This document shows positions 61,605-64,000 of a stretch of DNA of 64,000 bases, in pieces (position 1 is the stretch's first letter; every line of letters begins with the position of its first letter). The notes under the pieces are model-generated. The model was given only the letters and a program-made list of their open reading frames with translations, was not told the origin of the DNA and made no database searches. Position numbers and translations under genes: made by a program. Source of the stretch: a filamentous cyanobacterium ESFC-1 (GTDB lineage: Bacteria > Cyanobacteriota > Cyanobacteriia > Cyanobacteriales > Spirulinaceae); the NCBI GenBank assembly GCA_000380225.1, contig KB904821.1, forward strand, positions 3,670,413-3,734,412. The letters are read 5' to 3'.

Positions 61605-62276
61605 ATGCCATTGCAAGCCCGAAAACAACTCTTTGCGCTTCTGATCGCGATCGCGCTTGTTCTTATTTTGCCCGCTTTTTACTACCAAGTCCTCAGCAGC
61701 CCCGAAATTATTTTCGCGATCGCTTGTTATTTTAGCTTTTTTGGGGGGCTGACGGTATGGCGAATTTGGCGTTACGGTAACTTAGTAAAAAGAGAAAACG
61801 ACGCTCAATTGCGGGATACTCGCGGTCAATGGCTCTCTATATTGATGTTATTGGGATTAATCGGAGTACATAGTTTAGCAATTTATGAGTTTTCTCAGCT
61901 TAATCCAGGGCGCGATGGCGTTATTTCTTTATTGGGCGCGATCGCGATTATTGCTGCTATTATATTAAGCCAAATTGCCCTCAAAAATCTAGGAAAATTC
62001 TTTGACCGTCTCGCGATTAAACCAGATCATCAACTGATTACTACAGGGATTTATCGATATATCAGACATCCCGTATATACCAGTTATATTTTGCTGTTTT
62101 GTGGCTATTGTATTTTACTCCAAGCTTGGCTGAGTTTAGTTATAAACGCGATTCTTTGTACACTTTGGTTTCGTCACCGCATCCACATCGAAGAACAAAT
62201 GCTCATCGCTCATTTCGGTCAAATTTATCTTCATTATTGCCAAAAAACGAAGCGTTTATTCCCTTTTATTTATTAG
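61605..62276 (+). CDS. Isoprenylcysteine carboxyl methyltransferase-like membrane protein
   Basis: A 223-residue integral membrane protein with about five transmembrane segments, of the ICMT/PEMT superfamily. The C-terminal block LITTGIYRYIRHPVYTSYILLFCGY (about 140-165) and the following HRIHIEEQMLIAHFGQIYLHYCQKTKR (about 190-217) form the SAM-binding RHPxY/EE signature. The start is ATG 61605; an upstream TTG extension would be read through a HIP1 site. The substrate is unknown. It is divergent from the dnd cluster, with 74 bp between starts. Confidence 0.82.
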   Translation: MPLQARKQLFALLIAIALVLILPAFYYQVLSSPEIIFAIACYFSFFGGLTVWRIWRYGNLVKRENDAQLRDTRGQWLSILMLLGLIGVHSLAIYEFSQLNPGRDGVISLLGAIAIIAAIILSQIALKNLGKFFDRLAIKPDHQLITTGIYRYIRHPVYTSYILLFCGYCILLQAWLSLVINAILCTLWFRHRIHIEEQMLIAHFGQIYLHYCQKTKRLFPFIY

Positions 62277-62367
62277 AATACATCAATGTTTTGAGCATAA
62301 GCATTGCACCGTTACCATATCCATATACTGTAGGGGCGTATTGCATACACCCTTATAAGATTAATCT

Positions 62368-62392
62368 CGTTACCAGGTTCAACCTGGTAACG
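62368..62392. repeat. Perfect 25-nt palindrome
   Basis: CGTTACCAGGTT-C-AACCTGGTAACG. It is followed by AAAAAAC, so it is not an intrinsic terminator for the plus strand. It resembles a known dispersed cyanobacterial palindrome. Confidence 0.7.
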
Positions 62393-62477
62393 AAAAAACA
62401 AGACTTTGCCTTGATTAGAACAATTCTATATTATTAAGACAAATATGAATGTAAGTTTACTTCTGAAATGAAATTGC

Positions 62478-62546
62478 TATAGTCATTAAATAAAAACTAA
62501 CTGTAAGCCCCTCTCTCTATTTGGGAGAGGGGTTTGGGGTGAGGGC
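62478..62546. repeat. Partial MITE-like element
   Basis: A left terminal repeat TATAGTCATTAAATAAAAAC is followed by the interior hairpin AAGCCCCTCTCTC...GAGAGGGGTTTGGGGTGAGGG. The right end is missing. Confidence 0.65.
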
Positions 62547-62603
62547 AAAAGCCAGGTTTCTTATCCAGTACAATATTAAACTGTCCCCTAATTCCTATCA
62601 TCC

Positions 62604-63377
62604 ATGAAATATTGGCACGAAACCCTCGCAGTTACCCAAAGAATCCTTACTGAATTAATCCGTCGTCGTCGCAGTTTAATCTTTTGGGCAATCTTTCCCA
62701 TTTCAATTTTACTACTCAACGGTTATATTCTAGCCGAACGTGCTAATCTCGAAATTGCCGACGCAATGAAAACCGCCGCACCCGCAACTTTAGTGGGGGC
62801 TGCATTATTTTTTAGTTGTTTGGGAGGGAGCGTTTCTACTGTTGTTTCTGAGCGAGAACAAAAGACACTGAAACGGCTTTTTATTTCGCCATTAAGTGGC
62901 TTTTCTTACTTTTTAGGAATCTTTCTCGCTCACAGTTTTATTGGCATTGGTCAGCTTATTTTAGTGTATTTATTGGTAGTCCTTTGGGGATCAGAATTAG
63001 ACGGAAACTTATTCATAGGATTAATTATTATTTTATTAAGCATTATGAGTTATGTAGGAGTTGGCTTTATTTTAGGAACCCAACTCGCTCGTCGTACCGA
63101 AGATGTAAACGCCCTCGTTGCTACTTTTGGTGTCCCTTTATTAATCCTCGGTGGCGCATTTTTACCCACTTCTTTATTCCCGCAAGTGTTGTTAGACATT
63201 GCTCAATTTAACCCTATTTTTCACATGAGCGAAGCCTTAGCAGGAGTTTGGGTCAATCAAGACAGTTTTACCGATATTGACGATCATATCTTATTTTTAG
63301 TTATTTTTGCCTTGGGCGCGATCGCCTGCGGTTGGTTATCTTATCGCCAGATGTTAAACAACGAACGCCGATTGTAA
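62604..63377 (+). CDS. ABC-2 type transporter permease
   Basis: A 257-residue permease of the ABC-2 exporter family with six predicted transmembrane segments. A cytoplasmic N-terminal helix (WHETLAVTQRILTELIRRRRSLIFW) leads into the first segment. SEREQKTLKRLFISPLSGFSYFLG (about 85-108) is the family coupling region, and GGAFLPTSLFP (about 193-203) precedes the last helices. ABC-2 permeases need an ATPase, and none is adjacent in the window. The substrate is unknown (drug, lipid or polysaccharide are typical). Confidence 0.85.
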   Translation: MKYWHETLAVTQRILTELIRRRRSLIFWAIFPISILLLNGYILAERANLEIADAMKTAAPATLVGAALFFSCLGGSVSTVVSEREQKTLKRLFISPLSGFSYFLGIFLAHSFIGIGQLILVYLLVVLWGSELDGNLFIGLIIILLSIMSYVGVGFILGTQLARRTEDVNALVATFGVPLLILGGAFLPTSLFPQVLLDIAQFNPIFHMSEALAGVWVNQDSFTDIDDHILFLVIFALGAIACGWLSYRQMLNNERRL

Positions 63378-63406
63378 TATCAAGTCTGTTTAAATCGTGA
63401 CTATCA

Positions 63407-63471
63407 AGAACCCCGGTTTCTAATTCGCTTACCCGATTAAGTTTTAATATTACCCCAGAAACCGAGGTTCT
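63407..63471. repeat. 65-bp dispersed hairpin repeat, second copy
   Basis: Arms AGAACCCCGGTTTCT (63407-63421) and AGAAACCGAGGTTCT (63457-63471). The left arm is the same as at 14407 and the total length is the same; the loops differ. Confidence 0.75.
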
Positions 63472-63533
63472 GGAACGGCTTGCCGCCTACATTTGTTATT
63501 ATTAAAGAATAACCTCATTCTCTTATTCAACCT

Positions 63534-63770
63534 ATGACCACAACTCCTGAAAGAGAACCCAATTTAACCGATGTCATTGAGAAGCTAGAAAGCCTCTCAA
63601 GCGAAGTTCATGACCTTTCCACCCGCGTTGACAATATCTCCACTGAAATGAAACGCTTTGACGAACGATTCAGCGATTACCAAAAAGCCACACAATGGGT
63701 TGTACAACTAGCATTTACTTTGATTGCGAGTGCGATAATTACAGTTATTATTACTTCAGTTGTGCGTTGA
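63534..63770 (+). CDS. Small coiled-coil membrane protein
   Basis: A 78-residue protein. An N-terminal coiled coil (about 10-48, DVIEKLESLSSEVHDLSTRVDNISTEM) has heptad spacing. A C-terminal transmembrane segment lies at about 54-75 (VVQLAFTLIASAIITVIITSV). It resembles the many small hemolysin XhlA-like or DUF proteins of cyanobacteria. Its function is unknown. It starts at ATG 63534. Confidence 0.7.
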   Translation: MTTTPEREPNLTDVIEKLESLSSEVHDLSTRVDNISTEMKRFDERFSDYQKATQWVVQLAFTLIASAIITVIITSVVR

Positions 63771-63777
63771 AATTAAA

Positions 63778-64000
63778 CTAACCACAATCACAACTCGGCG
63801 TACAATCTAAACCACTTGCACAATCACCACAATCAGGAGTACAGTCTAAGTTGAGATTGCTACAATCAGGAGCGCAATCTAAGTTTATGTCGCTACAATC
63901 GGGAGTAATATCGAAACATACATCAGCACATTCAAACGGCAATGTAATAGTATTACAAGTACTTTCATTACAAAACTTATTTTTTTCGGGTTCTTTTTGA
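63778..64000 (-). CDS. C-terminal part of a Cys-rich repeat protein (cut by window edge)
   Basis: An open frame on the minus strand runs off the right edge and ends with TAG at 63780-63778. The visible 74 residues contain four spaced copies of an L-D-C-x-P-x-C unit (ITPDCSDINL, DCAPDCSNLNL, DCTPDCGDCASGL, DCTPSCDCG), 17 Cys in all, with an earlier CNESTC...FECADVC part. Regular Cys spacing suggests metal binding or disulfide knots. No family is recognised. Confidence 0.6.
   Translation of the reverse strand, partial: QKEPEKNKFCNESTCNTITLPFECADVCFDITPDCSDINLDCAPDCSNLNLDCTPDCGDCASGLDCTPSCDCG

Overview
The window is cyanobacterial chromosome. The palindrome GCGATCGC (HIP1) recurs throughout. 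The genes include photosystem II D2, the photosystem I assembly factor Ycf4, phycocyanobilin:ferredoxin oxidoreductase, a full nitrate assimilation cluster and several protein families confined to cyanobacteria. Many intergenic gaps hold short heptamer arrays and dispersed hairpin repeats, as is common in filamentous non-heterocystous (Oscillatoria-like) genomes. The species cannot be named from the sequence. No rRNA, tRNA, prophage, intact insertion sequence or CRISPR array was found.

Layout. 1-6.1 kb: start of psbD, divergent ycf4, a lipoprotein cyclophilin, a ketoacyl synthase, an OmpA-like protein, fmt and a DUF6464 protein, then a remnant of an IS200/IS605-type element. 6.6-13.3 kb: a DUF697 GTPase-like membrane protein, a DUF3352 protein, rhodanese plus hrcA, and a FAD/Rieske oxidoreductase. 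13.5-24 kb: a coiled-coil protein, an EamA transporter, a bacterial Trm1, gatA, a solitary Dam-like methylase, an alpha/beta hydrolase, a decayed DUF4276 gene, a repeat-bearing M15 peptidase and an unknown membrane protein. 24.3-28.8 kb: a DevBCA-type exporter with a divergent TetR regulator and a globin remnant. 28.8-44.4 kb: pcyA, a tatA too short for ordinary gene tracks, a Tat-exported carotenoid-desaturase-like enzyme with an inserted Rieske domain, a Ser/Thr kinase, murE, a DUF4335/DUF3038 pair, comB and two paralogous PATAN-REC response regulators. 44.8-54.9 kb: nirA-nrtB-nrtA-nrtC-nrtD-narB behind a good NtcA-type promoter. 55.1-61.5 kb: a DNA phosphorothioation (dnd) cluster. 61.6-64 kb: a membrane methyltransferase-like protein, an ABC-2 permease, a small coiled-coil membrane protein and the end of a Cys-rich protein.

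The nitrate genes form one working unit: import (NrtABCD), reduction to nitrite (NarB) and reduction to ammonium (NirA). Their order is unusual, with nrtB before nrtA.

The most interesting locus is the dnd cluster. Between dndD and dndC lies a stand-alone GAF domain of 165 residues. It carries both hallmarks of a DXCF cyanobacteriochrome: an Asp-x-Cys-Phe motif, and 28 residues later the Cys-His chromophore-attachment motif. A bilin photosensor co-oriented with a DNA-backbone modification system would suggest light-dependent control of phosphorothioation or of its sensing. The same cluster lacks visible dndA, dndE and restriction genes, and has an A-tract repeat with 31-bp phasing just upstream of a promoter for dndB.
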